Position numbers and translations under genes: made by a program. From Drosophila pseudoobscura (lineage: Eukaryota; Arthropoda; Insecta; Diptera; Drosophilidae), in assembly GCF_009870125.1 (NCBI RefSeq), contig NC_046680.1, positions 13,969,501 through 14,033,500 on the forward strand: a stretch of 64,000 nucleotides of DNA, written 5' to 3'. Each line of letters opens with the position of its first letter. Position 1 is the stretch's first letter. The notes under the pieces were generated by a model. That model worked only from the letters and a program-made list of their open reading frames with translations. It was not told the DNA's origin and made no database searches. This document shows positions 43,301-54,096 of the stretch, one piece after another.

Positions 43301-43406
43301 AGTGGCTTCAAATGACAGTAAGTCCTGATGTCACAGGGAACTCCCAAAAACAACCGCTGTTCCACGGCTATTCCGTGCTTCCCACATTTTTCGCATTTAC
43401 AGTAAC

Positions 43407-43760
43407 CTCGTTCCCTGGTCCTCGAGACGCGTCGCGGGTATATGTACTTGAACAGAGTCGCCTCGGACTCCATAAGCCGCGCCACGATGGACGGATCCGA
43501 GCTGCAACCATGTCCGGGAGCTCATATTCGACCAGGATACGAGACGCCTCTACTGGATGGCAACAAGTGTCAGGTACTGGTTGGTAGCTAGGACTACGTG
43601 TACTGAAGCGACTGGAGCGCCGGAGAAATTTATCAAGACGGGCCAGAACCGCAGCCTCGCCAAGGCCGTGCATCCGCATCCCCCCAGTTACGACAGTTAC
43701 GACTGCCCGAATGTGTCGCTGTCCTGTCGGTGTCCGGGTGGTCCTGGGTGAACTCGCAGA
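43407..43760 (+). pseudogene. decayed LDL-receptor-family fragment (YWTD propeller plus EGF-like)
   Basis: GC content rises sharply and a protein-like reading appears after an acceptor-like TTTACAG at about 43,402. The translation includes [20 protein letters not shown] followed by [13 protein letters not shown], then a TAG stop, DYVY, a TGA stop and SDWSAGEIYQ. The ISRATMDGS and VY(W)SDWSAGEI segments are the alternating strands of an LDLR class-B (YWTD) beta-propeller; the TGA stands where the motif's tryptophan (TGG) is expected. After a +1 frameshift near 43,630 the reading continues as SYDSYDCPNVSLSCRCPGG, like the EGF-like module that follows such propellers. Two stops, one frameshift and no neighbouring exons indicate a broken remnant. 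In D. melanogaster an LDLR-family gene (CG8909) is, from memory, near tapas; whether this is its remnant is unverified. Confidence 0.6.
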
Positions 43761-44362
43761 AGCCTCGGAACATTGCCGTGTATGCCATGTAGGCTATCGT
43801 GAACGATCACCATAAAACAGACTCTCCACAGAAAGAGAGAGAGAGATACCCACCCATTACACGAAGAATCTCCACATTTTCCCCACTTCGAAAAAAAATT
43901 GTTTGTGGTTTTATATAGGTATAGTAGAACTGTATAGTATAATGAATCTAAAAATCAACCCTCGCGTGCATAGTTCATCATGTATTTGTTGTAACTTTAG
44001 CTTTTTACAAGTGGTTCCATCTGGCTGCAGATGGAGCGAGCGAATGAGTGGGAGTGCAAAAAGAAGAGACCATTATAGTTTTTACTCTCTGGAGTGCCTC
44101 GCTTTCGCTTTGAACTTGCCACACATTGCTCTTGCCTCGCTCTGCTATTCAGTTTTTAATTCGCAGCTAAGCAAGACGCGTCGGATGAAAATAGTTACAT
44201 TTTTCACTTATCGAGAGCTCCCCCTCTGACTTTACAAGCATGCCTACTGCAGTTTACAAAGACTTGCACAATAGGCTTTCGTTATCGTTCTTCATGCTGT
44301 AAACATTGCACTCTGTCTAATTGATTGAACCACACCCGAAGAAAACACGCTACAAATTAAAC
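43761..44362 (+). promoter_or_regulatory. upstream region of the tetraspanin gene
   Basis: Non-coding. It contains a GAGAGAGAGA run at about 43,831-43,846, poly-A tracts and pyrimidine-rich sequence (CTCTCTGGAG..., GCTTTCGCTTT) up to the tetraspanin start. The promoter is presumably here, but no single strong core element could be assigned. Confidence 0.3.
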
Positions 44363-45839
44363 ATGAAGCTCTGTTTCAATTACAAGTTCGCCCTCCATTT
44401 CAGCAATTTTTTATTTCTGGTAAGTTTTTGTAAGCTGTTTATCCGAAAGTAAAACTAATACATCATTATCAGAGTATGATTTTGTGCAAATAAATTAAAC
44501 AACGCACCACGCACATTTCACAATTTCTAGTAAATAGTGTGCTGCATTACACTTTTCCCTTTAGGGTTTTACATTTTAGCCTGGATTCCATTCAGTTTAC
44601 CCAACTTCATTCTGTCGGTTTTGTTATGGTTGGCTGACCGACGGAAATGTAAATTAGCGTGTTCCAAAGAACAGTCCAAATAGATTCTGTTCTAAACTAA
44701 TAGGGGACCAAAAAAGCCCATATTCCATCGTGATCTTTTTTTGTTTAATTCTAATGCACGGACATTCGTTTCTACATTATTTTCAGCTTTGTGGTATTCT
44801 ACTAATTTTATCCGGCTGCTACCTGTTTACCGACAACAAGCGCATATTGCTGTCCAGACTAATAGCCGCTCCCAGCGATCGTCTGAACGCATTACCACAA
44901 CCATTGCTCTACTACATAGCTCTGGGACTGGCCATTGCAGGATTTGTAGCGGTGCTGGCATCCGTCGTGGGCTTTTGGGCCAGTTGCCTGCATACCTATT
45001 GCTTTCTCAGTATCTACTTTTTGAGCGTCGTCGTCTTACTCCTGACCGAGTCCGTAATATGCCTGGCCATTACTCTGTGGCCGCACTGCTTGGGCATTAG
45101 CCTAGATGAGAGTCAAATGGTAAAATCTTTGCAGACTTATTACGGTGTACCGGGACAGGAGCAGTTCACCAATGCCATGGACTTGGCACAGACTCGCTTT
45201 GGCTGCTGTGGAATGAAAAGTTCGTTGGACTACGACACATCGTTGTGGCGTCTCCAAAGCTATGGGCAAACCAACTGGCCTGTTCCATTAAGTTGCTGTG
45301 TACTGGAAAATGCACCACAGCCATTGGCGTATCTGGATCCGAAGCCAGCAAATGAGTCTCAGTGTCAGTCCCTGGAGCATTTATCCTATGAGAGGGAGCG
45401 CTATACGGAATCATGTCTGCTCCATCTAGACATCTGGTATCGGGAGCAGTATAGTGTTTTCCTTGGCGCCAGTCTGCTAATGGCTATTGTTGAGTTCTGT
45501 GTCCTGCTCGCCATTATAATGAGCTGCACGGGCCTTGCTTCCCAAAGGGCCAGGCTTGAAAATATTCAAAACTTGACAGTTCAAAAGCGCAGAAGGCTTA
45601 CAGCGCTGTCACATCGTGGCCTTGTGGAGAACATATATGAGCCGGAGGTGGAACTCAGAGTAAACTCTGGTCACAGTACCAACGGCATATGCCTGGGAGG
45701 ACCTAGCAGACACGTAAGCAGCGAGGATTTCACGGAGTTGTATCTAAAGCCCAGCGATCTGCACACGCACCGCAACAATGCATCTTTTCAACCAAATTCT
45801 GCCAACTTCCATGCGCAGACAAGAAATTATTTGGTTTAA
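44363..45839 (+). CDS. tetraspanin with unusually long C-terminal tail
   Basis: Two coding exons: 44,363-44,419 (19 codons, donor GTAAGT) and 44,787-45,839 (acceptor TTTCAG), phase 0, giving 369 residues. The small first exon supplies the canonical tetraspanin N-terminus MKLCFNYKFALHFSN; the second exon read from an internal ATG at 44,730 would lack it. Four hydrophobic segments lie at about 13-35, 60-86, 91-117 and 243-270. The large extracellular loop carries CCG at 159-161, CC at 189-190 and single cysteines at 212 and 229, so six cysteines for three disulphides. A possible N-glycosylation site, NES, is at 208. Tetraspanins are plasma-membrane organisers that partner with integrins, proteases or receptors. 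Fly tetraspanins usually end shortly after the fourth segment; here about 98 polar residues follow, ending RNYLV. I cannot say which named fly Tsp this is. Confidence 0.9.
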
Positions 45840-46131
45840 CCTATGAAACTCTAAGCTGAGAGAAGGTAGATTTGCCATTACTTACTATTCAACATATATA
45901 GTACCTATATACACACATATATTTAATTTTGTTTGATGTAGATTGTGAAACTCAACGCAATGCGAAGCTACGACGACATTTGGAGCTACCTTATATACAT
46001 ATGTGCATACAGGAAATTAACACAATGTATACTACTAATTTTATTTTGTTTGCAAGCTTGAATCGTTTTTGTTTCAGACCTTGTGCAAATTTAACAAAAT
46101 ATCTCAAAAATTTTAAAGAATTATTTTAAGA

Positions 46132-46137
46132 AATAAA
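46132..46137 (+). terminator. polyadenylation signal, tetraspanin
   Basis: AATAAA about 290 bp after the tetraspanin stop; a second AATAAA is at 46,204. The downstream minus-strand ORF ends at 46,242, so the 3' ends are close and convergent. Confidence 0.5.
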
Positions 46138-46241
46138 ATATGTGTTTAAACATTCGTAAATAAGTAATTTATGATTATAATATACTAAATATCTTTTTTC
46201 CAAAATAAATAGGAAGCAATTTGAATGCATATAAATATCAC

Positions 46242-46570
46242 TTAGTCACTTTCAAACAATTTCTTTTTGGCGCGCAGTTCTTCAGTCGATAGTATTGAAG
46301 GTGTTTCTTGGTATTTACGCTCTTTTTTGGGGCTTTCAGCTCATCAAATGAGACGGTATATTTTGGTATATTTCTGAGGGTCAGACCGTATATACCGTAT
46401 TATTATACTTTTCATAGTATTTTCCAGTATATTTTAGGACGCGTTATGGACTTACCCTCTTGTACAAGGCACCAATGTCGAAACCGTGTAGAAATGCCAC
46501 TTAGAGCCATTTCTCAGGCCACATCGAATGTTATTTCGCGATCAGCATCGAGTTCCTGATCGTTTGCCAT
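46242..46570 (-). CDS. candidate small spliced gene, possibly interrupted by an in-frame TGA
   Basis: On the minus strand an ATG at 46,570 opens MANDQELDADREITFDVA, then a TGA (46,514-46,516). In the same frame GAA ATG GCT follows (ATG at 46,510), giving EMALSGISTRFRHWCLVQE up to a good donor, GAG-G|GTAAGT, at 46,455. Intron 46,340-46,455 uses acceptor GATGAG and restores the phase. The last exon (46,242-46,339) encodes ESPKKERKYQETPSILSTEE and ends LRAKKKLFESD-stop. The charged, protein-like composition and phase-correct splice suggest a real coding gene. The TGA may mean a pseudogene, two short cistrons, readthrough or a sequencing error. I do not recognise the family. A TTTATT near 46,040 would be its polyadenylation signal, overlapping the tetraspanin 3' region. 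Confidence 0.4.
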
Positions 46571-46960
46571 CAAAATCTCATTTTTTTGAAAAGGTCGCAA
46601 AAAACGGCATGTCAGAAAATGGATAACAGAAGTTTTTCACACTGGCGCTTCCATGCGGCTTATCAGGTGTCGCCTTTGGTAATTACATGAACATGTAGTT
46701 AATATGTAGCCAATGCGTAGTTACCAAGTTTTGCCTAAATCTTATTTTATAAACAATCCAATAAAAGTGAGAACTTAAAGTTAACTAGTCTTCTAGGAAA
46801 TTTATGTAATAATTGGATACAATTATGAGTTCAGACCCTCAGGTCTTAGCTAGTTAGTTATATTCCACGGTATATAAAAAACACGGTATGTTTACGGTAT
46901 ATTTCGATATATGTGACGTAGTTTCGGTATATCGCTGAGGGACCGTATAACTTATCGATA
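46353..46960. promoter_or_regulatory. promoter zone with Ohler motif 6, degenerate motif 1 and DRE
   Basis: Repeated GGTATATTT elements occur at 46,354, 46,365 and about 46,895, with GGTATATCG near 46,926. The 46,362-46,373 copy matches motif 6 (KTYRGTATWTTT) exactly. Two copies are followed by the same downstream block, CTGAGGG...ACCGTATA (46,374-46,392 and 46,934-46,949), where motif 1 normally pairs with motif 6. A perfect DRE, TATCGATA, is at 46,953-46,960, and TTCACACTGG (partial motif 1) is at 46,636. These are classic fly housekeeping core-promoter elements. The DRE-proximal cluster probably starts the tapas transcript; the region may also serve the minus-strand small ORF. Confidence 0.6.
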
Positions 46961-47789
46961 CCGATTGTGTTTCAAATAAGCGCCTCCTGTCATTTAAGTT
47001 TTTGCAGTTTTTTAATTTGTTCATAACTAATAAAAACTAAACTAAATTCATCGGGAGTGTGTCGTGAATTAAAATCAGCCAACTGAAACGACCGAAAGAA
47101 AGGCACAGCGTGCAGCGCACGTTCGACAGGGCCCCGCACGGGTTTTCTATTAAGACAACTTTACATTTATGCAATATCGAGTGCATATTCAATAAGAACG
47201 TTTTTTAGCCTGGAGCTAATATTATAAACTTAACTTTTATCGTAAGTTCATAGGCAGAAAGAAGTTCTGGTAGTTGCTGTAAAATAAGAATGGCGGCAAT
47301 AACGGAACTTTTTTCTCGCTCAAGTGTACGGGTGTTCTACGCATTTCGAGGAAAAAATATACATCTGCACAAAAAAATGAGTTTACTGCACAAACATATG
47401 GATTTGCATATCTTTTTTCAAATGGCGGATCATGTTCAGTTCAGAATAACAAGAATAATACAGCGTTTGCTGATTTCTGGACGCTTTTTCTTCTGCTTCT
47501 GCCGCCGCGCCGTCGTCGTCAACATGTGTTTATATGTATGTGTGTGTGCGATCCCGCTTCCGTAAACGTGCTGCAGTGGGTCGTGTTTCTCTTTAACTGT
47601 AGACTCTCTTTTTCTCTTATCTCTGTTCAGTTTTTTTTTGTAGTGGATCTCATTTTCGTGCTTAATTGTTGCTGCTTGATTTTTTTGTTAATTGCTGAGG
47701 GTGGGTGGTGGTAGGCGTTCACGGCATTCCAAAGTACTTGAATCATGCTTAATCAAATGTTAATGTCTCTCTCTTTTTCTCCTCTGCAG

Positions 47790-47811
47790 GTTTGTAGACT
47801 TAAGAGGCGCC
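47790..47811 (+). other. tapas 5' UTR splice acceptor and leader
   Basis: CCTCTGCAG at 47,781-47,789 ends a pyrimidine-rich tract, and only 22 nt separate it from the start codon. The transcript therefore probably begins in a non-coding exon upstream, near the DRE, and splices here. Confidence 0.55.
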
Positions 47812-50800
47812 ATGTCTTCGAGAGAAGAAATATTTGCAGTAGTCACCTCCGAGGTGCGGGCGCTAATCATTAGTGGGCGTAAGCCGCCGGTTACCCTCCA
47901 CGACATTCTCAAGGACTATTGCGAGGTCGTGGGAGAGCCACTGCCATTCCGCCGGTTGGGCTACAGAAGCGCCCAAGATCTGCTGGAGGCTACCGAGAAC
48001 TTTAACTTTCAGACTTATGGAAGCACGGTAAATGTCTTTTAGGAACCTAACCAACGTGGAACTGCAGATTCTTCGTGGAATTACATACTCTTCGCTTATT
48101 AGCGCCTCTGTCTACCCACTTGGACCGCTTGGACTCTTGCACGCACACACACCCTCGCCCGATCTTCAACGGTTATACCCTGTATTCGTCGTTTAGGAGG
48201 AGGGTATATCGTATTCGTGTATATGTTCATAACAGCCTGACGGAGGATGTATACCCGACCCCATTCCATATTTTCTTCTGTTCAGCATCAATGGTCGAAA
48301 TTATTTACATAACTCATTAAGTAGCTTTGAAAAATCGGCAAGACCAGATGCAATTTTGAAGGAGGTTTGCGGTCATATCATTAGAGGTACAGGGTATCTG
48401 TTTGTCGCGATACTGGACTGCAGAAAGTTTGCTGGCTTTCTCTCGCCAGTAGCCAGCAGCACGCTGAGCTTGCTCTCTCGCTCAGCTTTCGATTGGCGCT
48501 GCGCTGCGAAGCTTTTGCGAGCGCACCCGCCCGCCAGTACCTTTCAACGCGTGCCGAAAGCTACAGCTGCCTCTGCTTGCTGCTGCTGCCGCTTGAGTCC
48601 ACGGGGGCCTGCCGCAAAAGGGGCGACGTGTCAACCGCCTTCTTCTTCGTGTTCGCCTTCGAAAACTGTAAACAATGGCATTTTACTTAACTTAGTTTAT
48701 TTATTTAACCGCCGTAGTGGAGTGTGCGAGATTCTGTGGCTTTTACGAGCTTTGCCTCGCGATTTCTTTAGTTGCTGATTGAGCGCTTTTGCAAATGCAG
48801 TCCGCCCCACTCCCCACGAAAATGTGTAACACGAAAATCGAAAATGCCAGCAATTTAAACTTTTATTTTGCTGTGCATATCTTTGTCTCATTGTGTGTGT
48901 GTGGTGAAAGTGAACGAACGACTGCTATCTCTGTTCGTCCGTGCATTACACTTGAATTCTAGAATAGATGCAGATGCAAATGCAGATTTGTACTTCCGTT
49001 GCATGGGGGTGCGTGGGCTGGCACTCGCCGCTCTAACTTCTAACTCATTGCTCTAGGGTCCGACCAAATCAATAATTCCGAGTGCAACCAAAATGAGAGC
49101 AGCACTTATGAAATGAATGCAAAATCCTCATTGTACATATATACTGAGTAGCTTTCTCTGCATATCGAGTATAGCCGTCCCCCATATCACGTCTGGCGCC
49201 CTACCCTGCCCATACCCATGCAGCATTGCTCAATGGAGCTCTCCGACCTTATAAAGAGCGAAAGACGATTACAGCAATGAACCACAGCCCGCATTAAATG
49301 ATTCATTTGGCTGAGCAATCAAAAATCATCATGAAACAGCTGCGATTTCTAAAACAGACACCGCAGCACTTGAGCTAACTCTGAAATCTTACAGGGAAGA
49401 GTTTGCTGGAGGGCTGGAGATTTATTGGGTCTCATTGTTACCCAAATTGGGAGCTCGGCAAGCAGAAATTTCATGGCGGAAGGCTTTCCCTGGTCCCAAT
49501 AATTTTATCTTTTTCGGATACCAGAATAACTATATCCTTTTGCAGGTCTACATCACCGCCAAGTCCAGTGCGAAATCGGATCACATTGCGTCTATGGTGC
49601 GGCAGCAGAAATCTTCAAAATCCAGAGGCTCCCGCTCAAGGCGAACTCCACAGCCACGCGTTTTTCAAAACGTTGCACCCGCTTACCAGCAACAAAGTTA
49701 TTCTCAGCAACAGCATCAGCTGTGGTCGCAGAAGCAGCAAAGGCAACTGCAACAGCAACAGCTGCAGTTGCAGCAACAGCAACGGCATCACGTGCAGAAT
49801 CAACTGCAAAATCAACTGCAGAATCAACTGCAGAATCAACTGCAGAATCAACTGCAGAAGCAACTGCAACAGCAGGAGGAAAATTTAAAACAACAGCACG
49901 AGAAAGAGTTGGCTAAGAAAAAAGTGCAGATTGAGACGCTGCAGAACGCTGTTTATTGGCATTGCAAGCAGAAAGAGGAGAAGCAACGTCAGCTGAAAGA
50001 GATCAAGGAGCAGGACGAGAAAAAACTCAAGGAGCGCGAACAAGAAATAGAGAAGCTGGAGAAAGAGCTTGAGCATTTCAAACGCAAGGCCGAAGCCAAA
50101 GAGCTTCTGGACAAAAAGCTGGAGAACGTCGCTCCAAAAATCGCCTCCAACACGCCGGTGCTGGCCAAAGATAACAAGCAGCATAAGGGCGAGAACCAAG
50201 CTACCAAAAAAGTCGAAGAACTGGAGGAAGTCGCTCCGAAAATCGGTTATTTCAGACCAAGCAACGGGCAGACGCTGGCCAAAGATAAAAAGCACCATTC
50301 GAAAGAAGACGTGCACTTAGATCACTTCGATATTTGCAACATGAATGGCCATAGCAGCGGCAACGGCCATGGCAGAACCATGGCGGGAAAGCCTCCTCAG
50401 CGCCCCATACTAGGCAATGGTGCGCCGCATCGTGGAGGTGGTCCAGGGGCTGCTTTTGACACGCCCATCAGCTCCAAAAATCGAGGAATGCAGCAGCGGA
50501 GCTCGGTGAATGATAGACTGAAGCTCCAACAGCAGCCAACGACGACTCCAGTGACCGCAAATCAAACACCAATGCCTGTAGCAGTGCCGATAACTCCTCC
50601 TAAAACGCCAGAGACTCCCTCGACAAAGCCCAATCAGAGAGCACCGCGGACAGCGACGAAAATTCCGAAATCCCGGAGCCCCAGCCGGTTCGAGTTCAAC
50701 TCAGATGCGACCCGCGACCCCATCGCCACTCTGAAGGCGTATTGCGATTTCAAAAACTTAGAGCAGCCCGCTTACCGCATCTTCGAGAACGTTGATCGGA

Positions 50801-53800
50801 CCCAAATTGTCTGCTCAGTGACGGTCGGCGCCTGCGTTTACAGCTGCTATCCCAAGGAGTTTACTGACGAGCCGACGGCTCGCACGGAGACCGCCAGGAT
50901 GGCCATTGAGAAGATCAAGACCGTAGAGTCGCGTCAGCCGCTGGCTATCTGCACACTGACGGATCACGAGTTCATCGACGGCCTGTACCAAGAGCTGCGG
51001 CAGTACCCCAATGGCATTATAGGCCACAAGCTGGAGGAGTGGTATGAGCAGACCTTCAACCACCACCTACCCAGCCACTGGCACGATCTGGTTGTGGAGT
51101 CGAGTAAGATTCGTCTGGAGGATAACGTCCATTCTCTCATACTGCTTGCCAACGATCCCGCCTCTCCGAAGCCGAACAGAGCAGAATTCCAGCGGCACGA
51201 AATGCCTGAGCTTCGGCTGCCGTGGATGAACGAGGTGGACCACAGTTTTGAGCGCCACCACGACTGGAGCATGTACATCACCCACTGCGACTCCACCAAA
51301 CAGGTCTGGGCCCGACTGATCGATCAGATATCCAGCCTAGAGAAGTTGACGATGCACCTCAACAAGCACGTGCCGGCTCGCACACTGGTAACGGATCCCA
51401 TTGAGCAGAATATGTATCTGGTGGAAGTCACCGAGGGCTGGAGTCGAGTGCGAGTGCTCTCCGTGGATGCGAAGCAGCGAACCTGCCGCTGCCACTTTGT
51501 GGACTTTGGGGACGTGGCCCAGTTTGAGTTTGAAGATCTGGTTGGTTGTCCGCCCCAGTTCCTGATGCTGCCCGCACAGGCTATCTGCCTGGGCATGTAT
51601 GCACTGGAAAAGTTCGCGGATCACCCGCACGCCCAAGCCGTGCTCCTTAAAGAGCTCGCCGGCCAGCGGGTGGTGGCTCGTATCCTTACCACCGAGAAGC
51701 AGTTTAACGAACTCGGAGGCTGTGCCCAGGGCATTTGGAAGGATGATAGGCGAAGCGCCTGCCTGGTGGGAACCCTGTACGACACCTCCACGGTAGAGGA
51801 CATTCACCTAAACGATCTAGTTGCCAACAGCATCAGTCGCAACACCCCGGTGCCCATGCTGAGTCCGGACCAGAAGTCCAATCCGGTGCTCATCTCGCAT
51901 ATCAACGAGGGCGGCGACCTCACGGTTCTACTCCGTAACGAGGATCTAAAGTTTGTGGAGCGCAGCATTGCCAACACGGTGGCCGACATTGGGGAGAAGC
52001 ATCGTGTCACCTACTCGGACCTGCTGCGCGATCGCCTGGTGTTTGTCTGCGACGAGTCAGTCGAAGGATTGAAGCAATGGTACCGCGGCATGCTCACCAC
52101 CAAGCCGAAGAACGCCGAAGAGGAGACCTTCGACGTGTACTATGTGGACGACGGGCGCCTCCGCAAGACGCACATCTCAAACATCTATCGACTGGAGGCC
52201 AACAATCTGGCGCTGGCCGGGTATCCGCCGCTGGCTCTGCGCGTCCGCCTTCACGACGTACCCGATATCGTGGGAGACATGCTTGGACGCCTTCGTGGAC
52301 TGATGCCGCCCCGAAGCGAGGCAATCGTGAGTGTCCTCCGCCGAAACCGGCCCCTTATGTGACAATAGCTAACAATCATTTCATGCATTCACAGCTCAAG
52401 GTGATGGATGGTTCCGGCAGTGACAAACTGCCGATGGTCAATGTTTATGTGCGCGGCCAGGATGCCAATGCCATGTACATGTGCGTGAACACCGCCATCC
52501 AGATGGAATACGAAATGCAGAGGTAAGTTCCATGCCGTGTGCTTTCTGCCCTGCACTACGATCGTCACCACCCACACACACAGGCACCTGGCATCACCAC
52601 CACCCCTCTAATTGGTATCAAGCCCCCTATAACACCATACCACACCACACCATGCCATACCATATATTTGATCTGTGCTCCCCCAAATCATCCAAATGCA
52701 TTTTCTATTAGTGCTTTCGATAAACTGGAAACAAAATGATGCGCTATCGCTAACCCCATCCACGATCAACGTCAATAATAATAAATGTACAACAAATAAA
52801 CATCGATAATGTAAGATAATGCGTAAGAACTGCATTCCCATCTCTGTATATAAAACTAAACTAAAATATACTCATACTCGTACCACTTCACATCACAATG
52901 CTACCTACCCGATAAGATCCTAGAACGTTTTTCATACCTTATCCTCAATACTGTGTCCCACGCCCCCTACATTCGTTCCCCACTCCCCTAACGCTACCCT
53001 GACCCCGTCGCCCTTCCCAAACAGAACCACGCGTCCGCAGACCTACGACGATGGCGGCCTGCGCTTCAATCCCAACGGACAGCTGCAGCGACGCAACAGC
53101 TTCGGCTCTGCGGTGTCCAGTCACAGCAGCGGCAGCCTCAGCTTCAGCGACCATGTCCTTCCGGCCACCCCACCCGTCACGCCACTAAGAGGATTGTCGT
53201 CGACGCCAACGATCAAGGAGTACGAGGCAATACCAGCAGTGGGCGCCTACTTCGAGGTGCGCATTGCCCTCTCCATCAATCCCGGACACTTTGCGGTGAG
53301 TCGATTAATGGTTCGATAGCAATCCATCGTTAACTCTGTTCCAAAACGGCATTCCAGGTACAACCCTACAAGAGCTACAATCAGTTCCAGCATTTGATGA
53401 AGGATCTGCAGGCCCATTGCAAGGGAGCGGCGGCACAAGACGTCCAACCTTCACGAGTGACCATAGGAGAGGCCTACGCAGCTCCAGACAGTGATAACGT
53501 CTACCATCGGTAAGTCTCGAACAGGGAGAACAGACAGACCAAGCCAATAGCTAATCCTCTTGCAGTGTAATTATTCGGAAGATTTACGATGAGATTATAA
53601 CTGTGCGCTTCGTGGACGTGGGCGATGACGGTGTAGTGGCCTGTGATCAACTAAAGAAGCTTCCTCTGGCCTTTGCCGAGCTTCCCAAGATGGCCATACC
53701 AGCTCAACTATATGGTGGGGGTCCAGCATCCAACCTTATCTATCTACTTTTCTAATGCCATCTTTGCCATCCCATTCAGGCATCCAACTTGCAGACGTTC

Positions 53801-54003
53801 TCTGGACTCAGGAGAATTGTGTACGCTTCCGCATGCTAACGCTGGGTAAAAAGTTTATCGGGATTGTACGGCGACTGAGCAAGTTGAAGGATGACACGCT
53901 AGCGCTGTGCCTGGAGCTGGTCGACACCTCCACGCCGCAGGACATAAAGCTGCACGAGATTCTCATCAACGAGAAGCACGCGCAGCCAGAGCCGAAGGTC
54001 TGA
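47812..54003 (+). CDS. tapas: tapas / TDRD7-type LOTUS and Tudor domain protein
   Basis: Seven coding exons join in phase: 47,812-48,027; 49,546-52,326; 52,395-52,522; 53,025-53,295; 53,358-53,509; 53,566-53,714; 53,780-54,003, giving 1,306 residues. Exon 1 encodes a LOTUS (OST-HTH) domain (about 5-80), which binds and stimulates Vasa-type helicases. Next come an RS-like patch, a Q-rich stretch (120-180), a charged coiled coil (180-250) and a disordered Pro/Thr-rich linker. A dsRBD-like module (463-536) is followed by a second LOTUS-like module (543-607). Three extended Tudor domains follow: VDFGD in the first (~691-834), VYYVDDG in the second (~897-990) and VRFVDVGDD in the last (~1,060-1,300). 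This is the TDRD7/Tapas layout, a nuage protein of the germline piRNA pathway that binds dimethyl-arginine on PIWI partners. An ATG at 49,435 in frame could give a form lacking the first LOTUS. It is convergent with MED8. The name rests on architecture and its Drosophila context. Confidence 0.9.
48176..48396. repeat. 221-bp insertion relic in tapas intron 1
   Basis: The segment is bounded by the exact 9-bp inverted pair TACCCTGTA (48,176-48,184) and TACAGGGTA (48,388-48,396). Internally it has GGAGGGTATA and GGATGTATACCCGACCCCA. GGGTATA termini and GACCCCA are hallmarks of the DINE/INE-type repeats scattered in Drosophila introns. Probably a decayed non-autonomous element. Confidence 0.4.
48400..49545 (+). 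other. remainder of tapas intron 1, with a GC-rich island
   Basis: Positions 48,430-48,670 are much richer in GC than the flanks and pyrimidine-rich (CTCTCGCTCAG, GCTGCTGCTGCC). A TTACAG acceptor at 49,389-49,394 precedes in-frame sequence from 49,435 that runs into exon 2. An alternative promoter or first exon for a short tapas isoform is possible; no further evidence is visible. Confidence 0.3.
49795..49866 (+). repeat. 12-bp coding minisatellite (QLQN repeats) in tapas
   Basis: Six head-to-tail units of CAGAATCAACTG, with minor variants (CAAAAT, CAGAAG), encode NQLQ repeats within the Q-rich region. Likely length-polymorphic. Confidence 0.85.
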
Positions 54004-54090
54004 ATCGAAGAACGACTTTAATATGAGTTTGAACTTGTTCACGTTTATATTTGCTTATTTGTAGCCTTAGGAATAGGTATATATGTATAA

Positions 54091-54096
54091 TTTATT
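54091..54096 (-). terminator. polyadenylation signal, MED8
   Basis: TTTATT on the plus strand is AATAAA on the minus strand, about 110 bp after the MED8 stop. It lies in the 197-bp gap to the end of tapas, so the two 3' UTRs probably overlap. Confidence 0.5.

Larger units (their letters stand above)
27512..43406. other. non-coding DNA, no gene recognised
   Basis: About 16 kb with no supportable exon. Visible structure is limited to simple sequence: CAG/CCCAGCA triplet-like runs at 32,306-32,350, CAGTCG/CAGTCA hexamers at 32,518-32,567, GGAT at 37,401-37,414, a 20-bp perfect palindrome at 39,916-39,935 and an AC run at 40,321-40,338. It may be regulatory or intronic. Confidence 0.6.

Noticed and set aside
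49636..49869. Leu/Gln-rich frames opposite the tapas Q-repeat
   Set aside because: Antisense and frame-shifted shadows of the CAG/CAA repeat in the real tapas exon.
52077..52526. 149-codon frame running across tapas exons 2 and 3
   Set aside because: Out of frame with the Tudor-domain reading and crosses a clear GTGAGT donor; a shadow of tapas.
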